This document shows positions 6,675-14,157 of a stretch of 64,000 bases of DNA, one piece after another. The DNA comes from Pseudolactococcus plantarum (GTDB taxonomy: Bacteria > Bacillota > Bacilli > Lactobacillales > Streptococcaceae): the NCBI RefSeq assembly GCF_002441715.1, contig NZ_JXJX01000011.1, forward strand, positions 1-64,000, given 5' to 3'. The stretch's first letter is position 1. Each line of letters opens with the position of its first letter. Under the pieces are notes generated by a model that was not told the origin of the DNA, ran no database searches, and saw nothing but the letters and a program-made list of their open reading frames with translations. Both the position numbers and the translations under genes were made by a program.

Positions 6675-9137
6675 TTATATAAATAATTGCATGTTAGCTT
6701 CTTCACTGTCTCCAATAAATGTTGCAACACCGCCATACTCTACCCAATCAAAAAGTTCTACTTTATCAATTCCCATAATGTCCATGCTCATAGTACAAGC
6801 AACAAATTTTACTCCCAATTGATGAGCTTTTTCAATCATGATAGGTAAAGCATCAACATTTTTTTGTTTCATCACTTCTTTAATCATCGCAGATCCCATG
6901 CCTGCCATGTTCATTTTAGAAATCGGCATTTGATTAGCTTGGCTCGGCAACATTATATCAAAAAGCTTTGCTATACCTTTTTTCTTAATTTTGACATTCT
7001 TTTTAAGCAAATTTAAGCCCCAGAAGGTGCAAAAAATGGTTACCTCTTTACCAAATGAAGCTGCACCTGTTGCAATAATCATACTAGCAAGTGCCTTATC
7101 GAGATCACCAGAAAAAAGAACAATTGTTGCTCCTTTTGGAGTCGTGGTCATTGTACCTTCAGATATCTTTGATAATGCCTTTAAGACTTCATCGGGATTT
7201 TCTTTTCCCTTTAAAACAGTTGCAACAATTTTATTGCCTTCAATTTCGTTTTTGATAACTGTATTACCTGTTGCTTTTGCCCAATTTTCAATATCCGCAG
7301 CGAAACCAAAGTCACTCGCCTTAATATTCAAACGTTGACCTAATTCCATTTTGTCGATATTTTCTTTGACCTTTAATATTGGGCCTGGACACTGGAGACC
7401 GCAAGCATCAAGTTCTATATCTTCACCATTAAAAGTTTGCGAAGTTTTTGGCTTATCAAGATTTTCAGACTTGAATGTAATATTCCGAAGTTGATATTTA
7501 CTATTTTTATAAGTTTTATATCCACCATCAAGATTTTTCACTTCAAATCCTTCTTGCATAAGAATTCTTGCTGCATTGTAGCCACGTGCCCCGACTTGAC
7601 AATACACATATATCGTTTGATCTTTTGGCAATTCGTTGAGACGATCTCGAAGTTGGTTCAATGGTATTTGAATGCCACCTTCAATAAAGCCAGTAGCTAA
7701 CTCAAAATCTTCCCGCACATCAAGGAAATATGCACCAGCTGCTTTCAAATCCGAAATTTCTGACCATTGAAAAGTTGAGACTTTCTCACGCATCATATTA
7801 TCCGCTGTATACCCTAACATATTGACCGGATCTTTGGCGGATGAATAAGGAGGTGCATAAGATAATTCAATTTTTGCTAAATCTGGTGCTTTCGCGCCAA
7901 ATTTCATCGCAGTCGCTATTACATCAATACGCTTTTCAACGCCTTCTACCCCGACAGCTTGAGCCCCAAAAATCTTACCATCTTTTCTTCCAAACAAGAG
8001 CTTCAGTGCTATAGGAGAAGCACCTGGATAATATCCTGCGTGTGAATTTGGATGAATATGAATTACTTCATACTCAATCCCTTGACTCTTGAGTAAACGC
8101 TCTGAATTGCCTGTTCCCGCTACTGTGAGCTCAAAAACTTTTGCAACAGAAGTCCCTTGCGTTCCTGTATATTCAGCTTCCATTCCGTTGATGACATCTG
8201 CTACCAAACGCCCTTGACGGTTTGCAGGCCATGCTAGTGGAATATTGGTAGGAAGGCCAGAAACCGCATCTTCAACTTCAATCACATCACCAATAGCATA
8301 TATATCAGCGTAATTTGTTCTCATTTGCCGGTCAACTTTGATAGCCCCTTTAAAACCAAGCTCAATATTCGCATCTTTTGCAAGTGAATTTTCGGGAACT
8401 ACACCGATTGATAAAATCGTCATATCGGTATCTAATATTTGTCCATCATTGAGTTCAATTTTCATGCCATTATCATGAAAAGACTTTAACCCATTGTTAA
8501 GAAGGAGTTTTACACCATGCATATTAATCTGACTATGGAGCATTTGAGCAAGTTCTATATCAATATTAGGCATGACTTGTGGTGACATTTCAATAAGTTG
8601 AACATTAAGTCCAAGTTCAACAAGATTCTCCATCATCTCAAGACCAATAAAACCACCCCCAATAACGGTTGCAGTTTTAATATTAAATTTAGATATATGT
8701 GCTTTAATCTTATCCATATCCGGAATATTTCGCAAAGTGAACACATTCTTTGCATTAGAAAGACCTGGAATCTGAGGTATAATTGCTTTTGCACCTGTTG
8801 ATATAATTAATTTATCAAAGTTTTCTTCATAAGTTTCGCCAGTTTCCTGATTTTTAACAATTATTTTATGATCCTCAGGATGAACTTCTAACACTTCACT
8901 GAGTACTCGAATATCAAGATTATACTGTGCACTCATCCCTTCTGGTGTTTGAAGCAATAAATCCTCTCGTTCTTTAATAACTTTCCCAACATGATAAGGC
9001 AAACCACAATTAGCGAAAGAAATATATGGTCCTTTTTCAAAGAGAACTATCTCGTCTTCTTCTGATAATCGACGTAAACGGGTTGCAGCAGTAGCACCAC
9101 CAGCAACACCACCAATAATTACAATTTTTTTAGACAT
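6675..9137 (-). CDS. CoA-disulfide/persulfide reductase fused to rhodanese, TusA and DsrE domains
   Basis: An 820-aa multidomain flavoenzyme. Residues 1-445 are a CoA-disulfide reductase/NADH persulfide reductase with the FAD fold GGVAGG (9-14), the active-site FANCGLPYHV (Cys44) and the C-terminal dimerisation domain. A rhodanese domain follows (about 455-545, active loop CQVGARGY). Next is a TusA/SirA domain (about 560-640, CGLQCPGPI with the Cys-Pro-x-Pro motif). Last is a DsrE/DsrF/YgaP-like domain (about 655-820, conserved Cys in VACTMSMDIMG). The fusion joins persulfide reduction with sulfane-sulfur relay. It is the last gene of the CstR-type operon, 26 bp after its paralogue. Confidence 0.92.
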   Translation of the reverse strand: MSKKIVIIGGVAGGATAATRLRRLSEEDEIVLFEKGPYISFANCGLPYHVGKVIKEREDLLLQTPEGMSAQYNLDIRVLSEVLEVHPEDHKIIVKNQETGETYEENFDKLIISTGAKAIIPQIPGLSNAKNVFTLRNIPDMDKIKAHISKFNIKTATVIGGGFIGLEMMENLVELGLNVQLIEMSPQVMPNIDIELAQMLHSQINMHGVKLLLNNGLKSFHDNGMKIELNDGQILDTDMTILSIGVVPENSLAKDANIELGFKGAIKVDRQMRTNYADIYAIGDVIEVEDAVSGLPTNIPLAWPANRQGRLVADVINGMEAEYTGTQGTSVAKVFELTVAGTGNSERLLKSQGIEYEVIHIHPNSHAGYYPGASPIALKLLFGRKDGKIFGAQAVGVEGVEKRIDVIATAMKFGAKAPDLAKIELSYAPPYSSAKDPVNMLGYTADNMMREKVSTFQWSEISDLKAAGAYFLDVREDFELATGFIEGGIQIPLNQLRDRLNELPKDQTIYVYCQVGARGYNAARILMQEGFEVKNLDGGYKTYKNSKYQLRNITFKSENLDKPKTSQTFNGEDIELDACGLQCPGPILKVKENIDKMELGQRLNIKASDFGFAADIENWAKATGNTVIKNEIEGNKIVATVLKGKENPDEVLKALSKISEGTMTTTPKGATIVLFSGDLDKALASMIIATGAASFGKEVTIFCTFWGLNLLKKNVKIKKKGIAKLFDIMLPSQANQMPISKMNMAGMGSAMIKEVMKQKNVDALPIMIEKAHQLGVKFVACTMSMDIMGIDKVELFDWVEYGGVATFIGDSEEANMQLFI

Positions 9138-9163
9138 TTTTTAACTTTCCTATTTAGTTATTT

Positions 9164-10825
9164 TTAATTTTTTTGTGTTGGTTTTTCTATCAGCTCTTGT
9201 GTGGCTTTGCTGTATAGACCGTAAGCACCATCAAGATTTTTTACATCAAAGCCTTCTTGCTTCATAATTCGTTCTGCATTGTAGCTTCGCAATCCTGATT
9301 GGCAACTCACAATATAGGATTTTGTTTTATCAAGTTCCCCTAGTCTTGAACGTAATTCATCAAGAGGAATATTTACTGAATGGACAAATTTTCCTCTTGC
9401 TATCTCATCAGGGTTTCTAACATCAAGTAATATTTTTCCTTGAAGCAATTCTTTTGCAAGCTCATGCCATTGAATGTTGGATGATTGCCCAAGCGCAATA
9501 TTCATTGCAGCATAGCCAACCATATTGACAGGATCTTTAGCTGAACCAAATGGTGGTGCATAAGTGAACTCTAATTCAGGTAAATCAAAGATTGTCAATC
9601 CTGCTTTTATCGCAGTTGAAAGAATGTCTATGCGCTTGTCAATACCTTTTTGACCAACTGCTTGAGCACCATATATTTCGCCATTATCAGGGTTAAATAT
9701 GAGTTTCAATGTAATTGCACTCGCCCCTGGATAATACCCTGCATGATCATTCGCAGTAATATGAATTGCTTTATAAGTTAAATTTGATAATTGAACTTGA
9801 CGCTCCGACAAGCCTGTACTTGCAGCCTGTAAATTAAATACACGTACGATTGCTGTACCTTGTGAACCTTTATTTTTAGATGATAATCCCGAAATAATAT
9901 CAGCTACTTGTCTTCCTTGACGATTTGCTGGACTAGCAAGTGAGATTAATGAATCTTGACCAATTTGATTTTTTACAACAATTGCATCTCCAACTGCATA
10001 AATATCTTTGATAGAAGTTTCGTATTGTTCATCAACAACAATACCATCTCGGAACCCGAGTTTAATACCAGCAAGTTTTGCAAGCGATGTTTCGGGCTTA
10101 ATACCTACTGATAGGATTGTTAAATCTGATACTATCACTTCACCGCTATCAAGTAAAATCTCATTACCCGAAAATTTAACAGCTTCTGCATTCGTCAAAA
10201 CCTTAACACTATTTTTTGTAAGTTCTTCATTGACAAAAGCTGCCATCTCAGCATCAATCGGTGGTAAGACATGAGGAGCTTTTTCTACAATTGTTACTTG
10301 TAATCCACGATTTGCTAGATTTTCAGCCATTTCAAGGCCTATAAAGCCTGCCCCAATAATTGTCGCCCTTTTAGGATTATTCATCTTTATGAACTCAACA
10401 ATCCTATCAACATCAGGAATATTGCGTAACGTAAAAATGTTTTCAGAGTCATTCAAACCAATAATATCGGGCAAAAATGGTCTTGCTCCAGGAGATAAAA
10501 TTAATTTGTCATAGCTTTCGATGTATTCTTCTCCTTCTGAAAGGACTGTCACTGTTTTTGTTTCGCTATCAATTTTTACAACTTCAGATTTTTCACGAAC
10601 ATCAATGTTAAATCGTTTTTTCAAGGCTGTAGCCGATTGAACTATGAGTCCTTCACGCTCTTTTATTTCTCCGCTTACATAATAAGGCAAACCACAGTTT
10701 GCAAATGAGACATAAGGCCCTTTCTCAAATACAATTATTTCAGCATCTTCATTTAATCGACGCAAACGGGTTGCTGCAGACATCCCACCGGCAACTCCAC
10801 CGATAATCAAAAATCTCTTTGTCAT
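9164..10825 (-). CDS. CoA-disulfide/persulfide reductase with C-terminal rhodanese
   Basis: A 553-aa paralogue of the downstream 820-aa protein, lacking the TusA and DsrE parts. It has the FAD-binding GGVAGG (9-14), active-site Cys44 in FANCGLPYYV, an NAD-binding GAGFIG segment, the dimerisation domain and a rhodanese domain at about 458-545 with CQSGLRSY. This CoADR-rhodanese layout is that of NADH-dependent persulfide reductases that reduce CoA or glutathione persulfides. The start codon directly abuts the stop of the preceding rhodanese gene, so translation is probably coupled. It was probably duplicated before one copy gained or lost the two terminal domains. Confidence 0.92.
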   Translation of the reverse strand: MTKRFLIIGGVAGGMSAATRLRRLNEDAEIIVFEKGPYVSFANCGLPYYVSGEIKEREGLIVQSATALKKRFNIDVREKSEVVKIDSETKTVTVLSEGEEYIESYDKLILSPGARPFLPDIIGLNDSENIFTLRNIPDVDRIVEFIKMNNPKRATIIGAGFIGLEMAENLANRGLQVTIVEKAPHVLPPIDAEMAAFVNEELTKNSVKVLTNAEAVKFSGNEILLDSGEVIVSDLTILSVGIKPETSLAKLAGIKLGFRDGIVVDEQYETSIKDIYAVGDAIVVKNQIGQDSLISLASPANRQGRQVADIISGLSSKNKGSQGTAIVRVFNLQAASTGLSERQVQLSNLTYKAIHITANDHAGYYPGASAITLKLIFNPDNGEIYGAQAVGQKGIDKRIDILSTAIKAGLTIFDLPELEFTYAPPFGSAKDPVNMVGYAAMNIALGQSSNIQWHELAKELLQGKILLDVRNPDEIARGKFVHSVNIPLDELRSRLGELDKTKSYIVSCQSGLRSYNAERIMKQEGFDVKNLDGAYGLYSKATQELIEKPTQKN

Positions 10826-11137
10826 TTAGTTTACCATTTTTCCTTTCCATGCCATCATGCCACCATTTACATTTACAACATCCAACCCCTTTTTTTTCAA
10901 AATTTTATAAGCTCGACGAGATCGCATACCAGACTGACAAATCACTGCAACTCTCACCCCTTTAGGGGCTGTAAATGAGCTAATCTGACCTAAAGGAATG
11001 TTTCTAGAGCCTTTGATATGTCCAGAAGCATACTCGCTTGTTTCTCGTACATCAATCAACTGCATCTTTTTCGTTTTCAAAGCTACAGACAAATCAGAAG
11101 TTGAGATAGCATCTATTTTCTTAAACCAATTAAACAT
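10826..11137 (-). CDS. Single-domain rhodanese
   Basis: A 103-aa rhodanese-like sulfurtransferase with the motif DVRETSEYASGHI and the active-site loop CQSGMRSRRA, whose Cys accepts a persulfide. No signal peptide is seen, so it should act in the cytoplasm. It is the second gene of the persulfide operon; its ATG overlaps the stop of the upstream rhodanese gene by one base (TAATG), and the reductase starts right after its stop. It probably hands sulfur between thiols or to the reductases. Confidence 0.9.
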   Translation of the reverse strand: MFNWFKKIDAISTSDLSVALKTKKMQLIDVRETSEYASGHIKGSRNIPLGQISSFTAPKGVRVAVICQSGMRSRRAYKILKKKGLDVVNVNGGMMAWKGKMVN

Positions 11138-11424
11138 TAATATTCTAACACTCCTCTGAATGATGATGTTCCGCCTTGAACATTAGTAATAGTTAACCCT
11201 TGCATTTCAAGCCATTGACAGACATTTGTTGAACGCGCACCAGATTGACAAATAATGTAGTCTCCTTCTTTTATTTCGCTTACGCGCCCTTCTATTTCAC
11301 TCATCGGGATATTAATCGCACCTGGAACATGTCCATTACTGTATTCGTAGCCTTCACGCACATCAATCACTCGAATATTCTCCGAAAGCTTAGTTTTAAG
11401 TTCTTCTGCTGTTATATTTTTCAC
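11137..11424 (-). CDS. Single-domain rhodanese, first gene of persulfide operon
   Basis: A 95-aa rhodanese-like protein with DVREGYEYSNGHVPGA and the active-site loop CQSGARSTNV. It starts with GTG preceded by a strong GGAGG site. It follows directly on the operator-bearing promoter, so it is the promoter-proximal gene of the four-gene operon rhodanese-rhodanese-reductase-reductase. It is similar to but distinct from the second rhodanese, so it is not a recent tandem copy. Confidence 0.9.
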   Translation of the reverse strand: MKNITAEELKTKLSENIRVIDVREGYEYSNGHVPGAINIPMSEIEGRVSEIKEGDYIICQSGARSTNVCQWLEMQGLTITNVQGGTSSFRGVLEY

Positions 11425-11453
11425 CTTACAACCTCCAATATATTTATATACTC

Positions 11454-11482
11454 ATTATATACCCATAAGGGTATATTTGCAA
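11454..11482 (-). promoter_or_regulatory. Persulfide operon promoter with CstR-type operator
   Basis: On the minus strand, TTGCAA (11477-11482) and TATAAT (11454-11459) are separated by 17 nt. The spacer is filled by the perfect palindrome ATATACCCATAAGGGTATAT (11457-11476). TACCC...GGGTA half-sites are the hallmark of CsoR/CstR operators. A repressor bound here would block RNA polymerase; persulfide would release it. The GTG start of the first rhodanese lies 30 bp downstream. Confidence 0.85.
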
Positions 11483-11551
11483 CTAATTAGAATCAGTTAT
11501 AGATTGTCTTATGTTCACTTCAATCTGGCATTATACATTTAGGTCACCTCT

Positions 11552-11617
11552 AATAACATTATTTCTGATAAATTTGGTTCAACTCCTTATCATGAGTCAG
11601 ATTATTTCTATGAGTAA
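11552..11617 (+). pseudogene. Truncated copy of the 3' end of a small ORF
   Basis: Twenty-one codons plus TAA are open here and match the last codons of the ORF at 13524-13700 with a few substitutions (NNIISDKFGS... versus NNIISDKLGL...). The frame is closed by TAG just upstream at 11540, so only the 3' end of the ancestral gene remains. It belongs to a 67-bp direct repeat (11551-11617 and 13634-13700). Confidence 0.65.
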
Positions 11618-11619
11618 AT

Positions 11620-11655
11620 AAAAAACGATTAGATTTTTCTATCTATCGTTTTTTT
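11620..11655. terminator. Terminator downstream of the zinc-ribbon gene
   Basis: AAAAAACGATTAGAT (11620-11634) pairs with ATCTATCGTTTTTT (11641-11654) with one bulge and ends in T runs on both strands. It serves the minus-strand gene ending at 11659. Confidence 0.7.
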
Positions 11656-11658
11656 AAA

Positions 11659-12105
11659 TCATTTACTAGATTGTTCATTTTCATCATGTATCAACGACTG
11701 AAATTTCATCTCTTTTATCTCAGCAACATTTGAAAAATGTTTAACACCCATTTCAACAGCCATGTATAGAAATAAAGTATATCCTAAACTCAAAACAAGA
11801 ATCGTCAATCTCATAGATAAAGAAAATTCTACATATCCACCGAAAAGTTCCCCAGTTACAAAGAAAAATGAAATTGCACCAATAACATTAATGACTATCA
11901 ATATTATATTAAAAATACTAAAAAAATCAACTATATTTTTAGATTTTGTGTCTAAAAATTCAGTATTTTTTTGTTCAATTTCAACTATGTTCTTTTTTCT
12001 TTCCTCATATTTTTCAATCGCTTCCTGAGTAATTTTCTCATGACAATATTCACAATAATCCTCATTTGGACTTGTAAATCTTCCACAGTTACTACATTCA
12101 ATCAT
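11659..12105 (-). CDS. Zinc-ribbon membrane protein of unknown function
   Basis: A 148-aa protein with an N-terminal zinc ribbon (CSNC...CEYC, residues 4-20), a charged, probably coiled stretch (25-55) and two hydrophobic segments (about 60-85 and 98-120) ending in a polar tail. Such ribbon-plus-two-helix proteins are common but uncharacterised. It starts after AGGGAATATT, 44 bp from the next minus-strand membrane protein gene, so the genes of this island may be cotranscribed. I do not recognise a specific family. Confidence 0.7.
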   Translation of the reverse strand: MIECSNCGRFTSPNEDYCEYCHEKITQEAIEKYEERKKNIVEIEQKNTEFLDTKSKNIVDFFSIFNIILIVINVIGAISFFFVTGELFGGYVEFSLSMRLTILVLSLGYTLFLYMAVEMGVKHFSNVAEIKEMKFQSLIHDENEQSSK

Positions 12106-12149
12106 AATATTCCCTGCACATAAACTATATCATGATTTGCACTCACAAC

Positions 12150-12557
12150 TCAATTTTTAAGATTCTTTGTTTCTAGCAAATCCATAATTAAAAATATAAT
12201 TCCTAAACTAGTTGACAGCCAGAATCCGATTCCATAAAATTGTAGATAAACCTTACCTCCTGCTATAATAGAAGGTGAAAGTTGTAATAAAGAAAACCAT
12301 ATGAAACTTGTTAATAGGATGATATTACCATATTGTCTGTATTTTTTTATAAAAAATCTTAAAATAATATAGCTAATAATGGATAGAACAAGTAAGATTA
12401 GCGTTAGCCATTCCTTATCATTGAATGGCGACTTAACAACTGTTTGAAAAGCATTATAAGAGGTAAATTTAAAATGACTCTCTGCACTTGGATATTTGGT
12501 ATATGTCAAAAATAAGCTAAGAAAATATACCAGTAAGACATAATTAGATTTTTTCAT
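12150..12557 (-). CDS. Four-helix membrane protein of unknown function
   Basis: A 135-aa protein with four predicted membrane helices (about residues 5-20, 45-65, 75-98 and 110-130). The ATG at 12557 is preferred because GAGGTG lies six bases upstream; a TTG-started version would begin at 12575 inside the previous gene. The start lies 11 bp after the stop of the -1-frame part of the secreted-protein gene, so both are probably one transcription unit. A membrane partner or immunity-type protein next to a secreted protein is one possibility, but nothing in the sequence proves it. Confidence 0.7.
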   Translation of the reverse strand: MKKSNYVLLVYFLSLFLTYTKYPSAESHFKFTSYNAFQTVVKSPFNDKEWLTLILLVLSIISYIILRFFIKKYRQYGNIILLTSFIWFSLLQLSPSIIAGGKVYLQFYGIGFWLSTSLGIIFLIMDLLETKNLKN

Positions 12558-12567
12558 ATAATTCACC

Positions 12568-12831
12568 TCATCCAAATGACCACGCAGTATTATTTAACAC
12601 AACATTCCAAGTAGAAGAATTCCGTATTAAATTAACAGTGTAAACAGCTCCACCTACAGTAGCCCCCTGTTGCTCATATGGAAAAGAAACACTTCTACTC
12701 CATGAGTTTGAGGTACCTAATTCATATTTTGCTGAATACCCCCCCAAACCTGCTTGGTTAATAGAAATATTTGAAGAAGTTACTCGAATACTTTGATCCC
12801 CAATAGTATAGTTTCCAGATACACTTGTTAT
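12568..12831 (-). pseudogene. -1-frame 3' extension of the secreted protein gene
   Basis: Immediately after the upstream ORF's stop, the -1 frame stays open for 87 codons to TGA at 12568-12570. It encodes a Ser/Thr/Asn- and Gly-rich beta-type sequence (starting ITSVSGNYTIGDQ and ending NNTAWSFG). It has no start codon or ribosome site of its own. One extra A in the A7 run (12831-12837), or a -1 slip there, would fuse it to the upstream 149 codons to give a 236-aa secreted protein. Confidence 0.7.
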
Positions 12832-13277
12832 TTTTTTGTTGTACCACTTTTTAACCAGTTGATTGTTGTGGAGATTTTAACTCCTATTGTTGAATCCCAT
12901 TTGCTACCTGTAGTAGAGTTTGCAAAGACTTTTTTACCAACAATAAAGCCAAAGACATCTAGATTGTTAATAACATTATCATTTTCGATGTCTTTTACTT
13001 CATTAAGGAAAGTCACGTAATTTGTTACACCTGAAACCTCTTCTTTACTTTTTGATATAATTTTTTCATCAACTATAACTGGAGCAACCAACTCCTGTGT
13101 ACCAGATGATAAATATGCTCCATTGCTAATTTTATATTTAACATGTTTGCTATCATCTACAAAAATTTTTTGAGCAGAGTCAGGTATCTCTAAAACATCA
13201 TCAGCGTAAGAAATACTAGTGTTTACAAAAATTAAAGAAGCCATAATTGTAATTAGTACAAATAATCTTTTTTTCAT
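12828..13277 (-). CDS. Secreted protein of unknown function, frame 0 part
   Basis: A 149-aa product with a clear Sec signal peptide (MKKRLFVLITIMASLIFVNT, then a SYADD-like cleavage region). The mature part has no recognised domain. The ATG at 13277 follows AAAGGTG at 8 nt. The frame ends at TAA directly after the heptamer A AAA AAA, which lies in the right phase for -1 slippage. The coding pattern continues in the -1 frame for 87 more codons. The gene may be a frameshifted pseudogene, phase variable by A-run length, or a programmed frameshift gene. Confidence 0.7.
   Translation of the reverse strand: MKKRLFVLITIMASLIFVNTSISYADDVLEIPDSAQKIFVDDSKHVKYKISNGAYLSSGTQELVAPVIVDEKIISKSKEEVSGVTNYVTFLNEVKDIENDNVINNLDVFGFIVGKKVFANSTTGSKWDSTIGVKISTTINWLKSGTTKK
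12831..12837 (-). other. A7 slippery heptamer before the frame-0 stop
   Basis: On the coding strand the run reads ACA AAA AAA TAA, so A AAA AAA is in the canonical X XXY YYZ phase. A -1 slip bypasses the stop and enters an 87-codon open frame. Confidence 0.75.
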
Positions 13278-13451
13278 ATAATGCACCTTTCGTGTAAGAA
13301 AATTTTGAATATACTATTCATCAGCAAAATAAGTAGATTCAAAACTAGAGGCAGAAAATAAAAGAATAATTATGTTACACCTACATTGTAACATAGTTAT
13401 ATAAAAAATATTATATGGAAATTATTATATATAAATTGAAATAATATAAGA

Positions 13452-13477
13452 TAAATTGTTAAATGAAGTTAGCCATA
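13452..13477 (+). repeat. Solo IS30-type terminal inverted repeat
   Basis: This 26-nt stretch matches the inward-reading right end of the IS at 2133-3209 at 22 of 26 positions (core ATGAAGTTAGCCA). No transposase sequence follows. It looks like the footprint of a decayed or recombined IS30-type element. Confidence 0.6.
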
Positions 13478-13523
13478 CATAACCATATAAATTTGGTACT
13501 TATAATTTATCATTCGTGAATCT

Positions 13524-13700
13524 ATGAAAATGCTATATGAAAAATACGACTTCACTACAGACACAAATTACCAACAAATCATAGATAATTTAAATCTTCC
13601 CTATAATTTAGACGGTATTATAATTGATGAATTTAATAACATTATTTCTGATAAACTTGGTTTAACTCCTTATCATGAGTCAGATTGTTTCTATGAATAA
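13524..13700 (+). CDS. Small ORF of unknown function, probable gene remnant
   Basis: A 58-codon open frame (begins MKMLYEKYDF, ends ESDCFYE). No ribosome binding site is seen before its ATG, and the frame is open a few codons further upstream without another start. Its last codons are repeated at 11552-11617. It looks like the C-terminal part of a longer protein that was cut by recombination, perhaps with the solo IS end just upstream. No family is recognised. Confidence 0.35.
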   Translation: MKMLYEKYDFTTDTNYQQIIDNLNLPYNLDGIIIDEFNNIISDKLGLTPYHESDCFYE

Positions 13701-13806
13701 CATCTTTTGAATACAAAATAAAGTCTATCAGTTTTTTTCTTGCTGATAGACTTTATTTTGTATTCAACTAATGATTTTTCGATTGCTTGGTTAGTTTCTT
13801 GGTTAA
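13700..13806. repeat. 107-bp hairpin repeat, copy 2
   Basis: It contains a perfect 25-bp inverted repeat (13707-13731 / 13742-13766, 10-nt loop) followed by a TTGGTTAG repeat. It is homologous to 3424-3530. The stem is kept perfect despite differences from copy 1. Confidence 0.8.
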
Positions 13807-13914
13807 TTTACATTAATTTTCAAGCATTAAACAAACAGAGCTTGAATCTACAACACTTTTAAGTAAGAAGATGTTATAATTAAATTATAACATATTTAAA
13901 AGGAGGATTTCGGC

Positions 13915-14082
13915 ATGAACAAATTTGGTAAAGGTATCATTACAGGTGTTGTTGCAACGATTGCGACAACTGCTGCTGGTGTATTTGCAGTTAAGAAAAC
14001 AATTATTGACCCTGAACTTAAAAAAGAAGAATTCGTAAACGAGAACCGTCGCAAAGCAGCACGCAAACGTATTTCTCACTAA
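13915..14082 (+). CDS. DUF3042 family small membrane-anchored protein
   Basis: A 55-aa protein with one N-terminal membrane segment (about residues 5-26, GKGIITGVVATIATTAAG) and a charged tail ending RRKAARKRISH. Length and pattern match DUF3042, a small family found across Lactobacillales with unknown function. It starts with ATG after AGGAGG, has its own -10 TATAAT (13875-13880) and ends at a strong terminator, so it is a monocistronic gene. Confidence 0.85.
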   Translation: MNKFGKGIITGVVATIATTAAGVFAVKKTIIDPELKKEEFVNENRRKAARKRISH

Positions 14083-14114
14083 GCATTATCGAACGATTCA
14101 CTTATTTAATCCAT

Positions 14115-14147
14115 AAAAAAAGGCCTATCAGTTGATAGCCTTTTTTT
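14115..14147. terminator. Bidirectional terminator
   Basis: AAAAAAAGGCCTATCA (14115-14130) pairs with TGATAGCCTTTTTTT (14133-14147) with one bulge. It separates the convergent DUF3042 and YtxH genes. Confidence 0.85.
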
Positions 14148-14157
14148 ATCGCTATGT

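Larger units (their letters stand above)
13287..13914. other. Accessory spacer with IS end, ORF remnant and hairpin repeat
   Basis: This very AT-rich stretch separates the minus-strand secreted-protein gene from the plus-strand DUF3042 gene. It contains a solo IS30-like end (13452-13477), a 58-codon ORF (13524-13700) and copy 2 of the hairpin repeat (13700-13806). The DUF3042 promoter region has TATAAT at 13875-13880 and AGGAGG before the ATG. Confidence 0.6.

Noticed and set aside
13885-14079. 64-codon minus-strand ORF with Phe/Cys-rich translation
   Set aside because: It is the antisense shadow of the DUF3042 gene, which has a Shine-Dalgarno, a promoter and family similarity.
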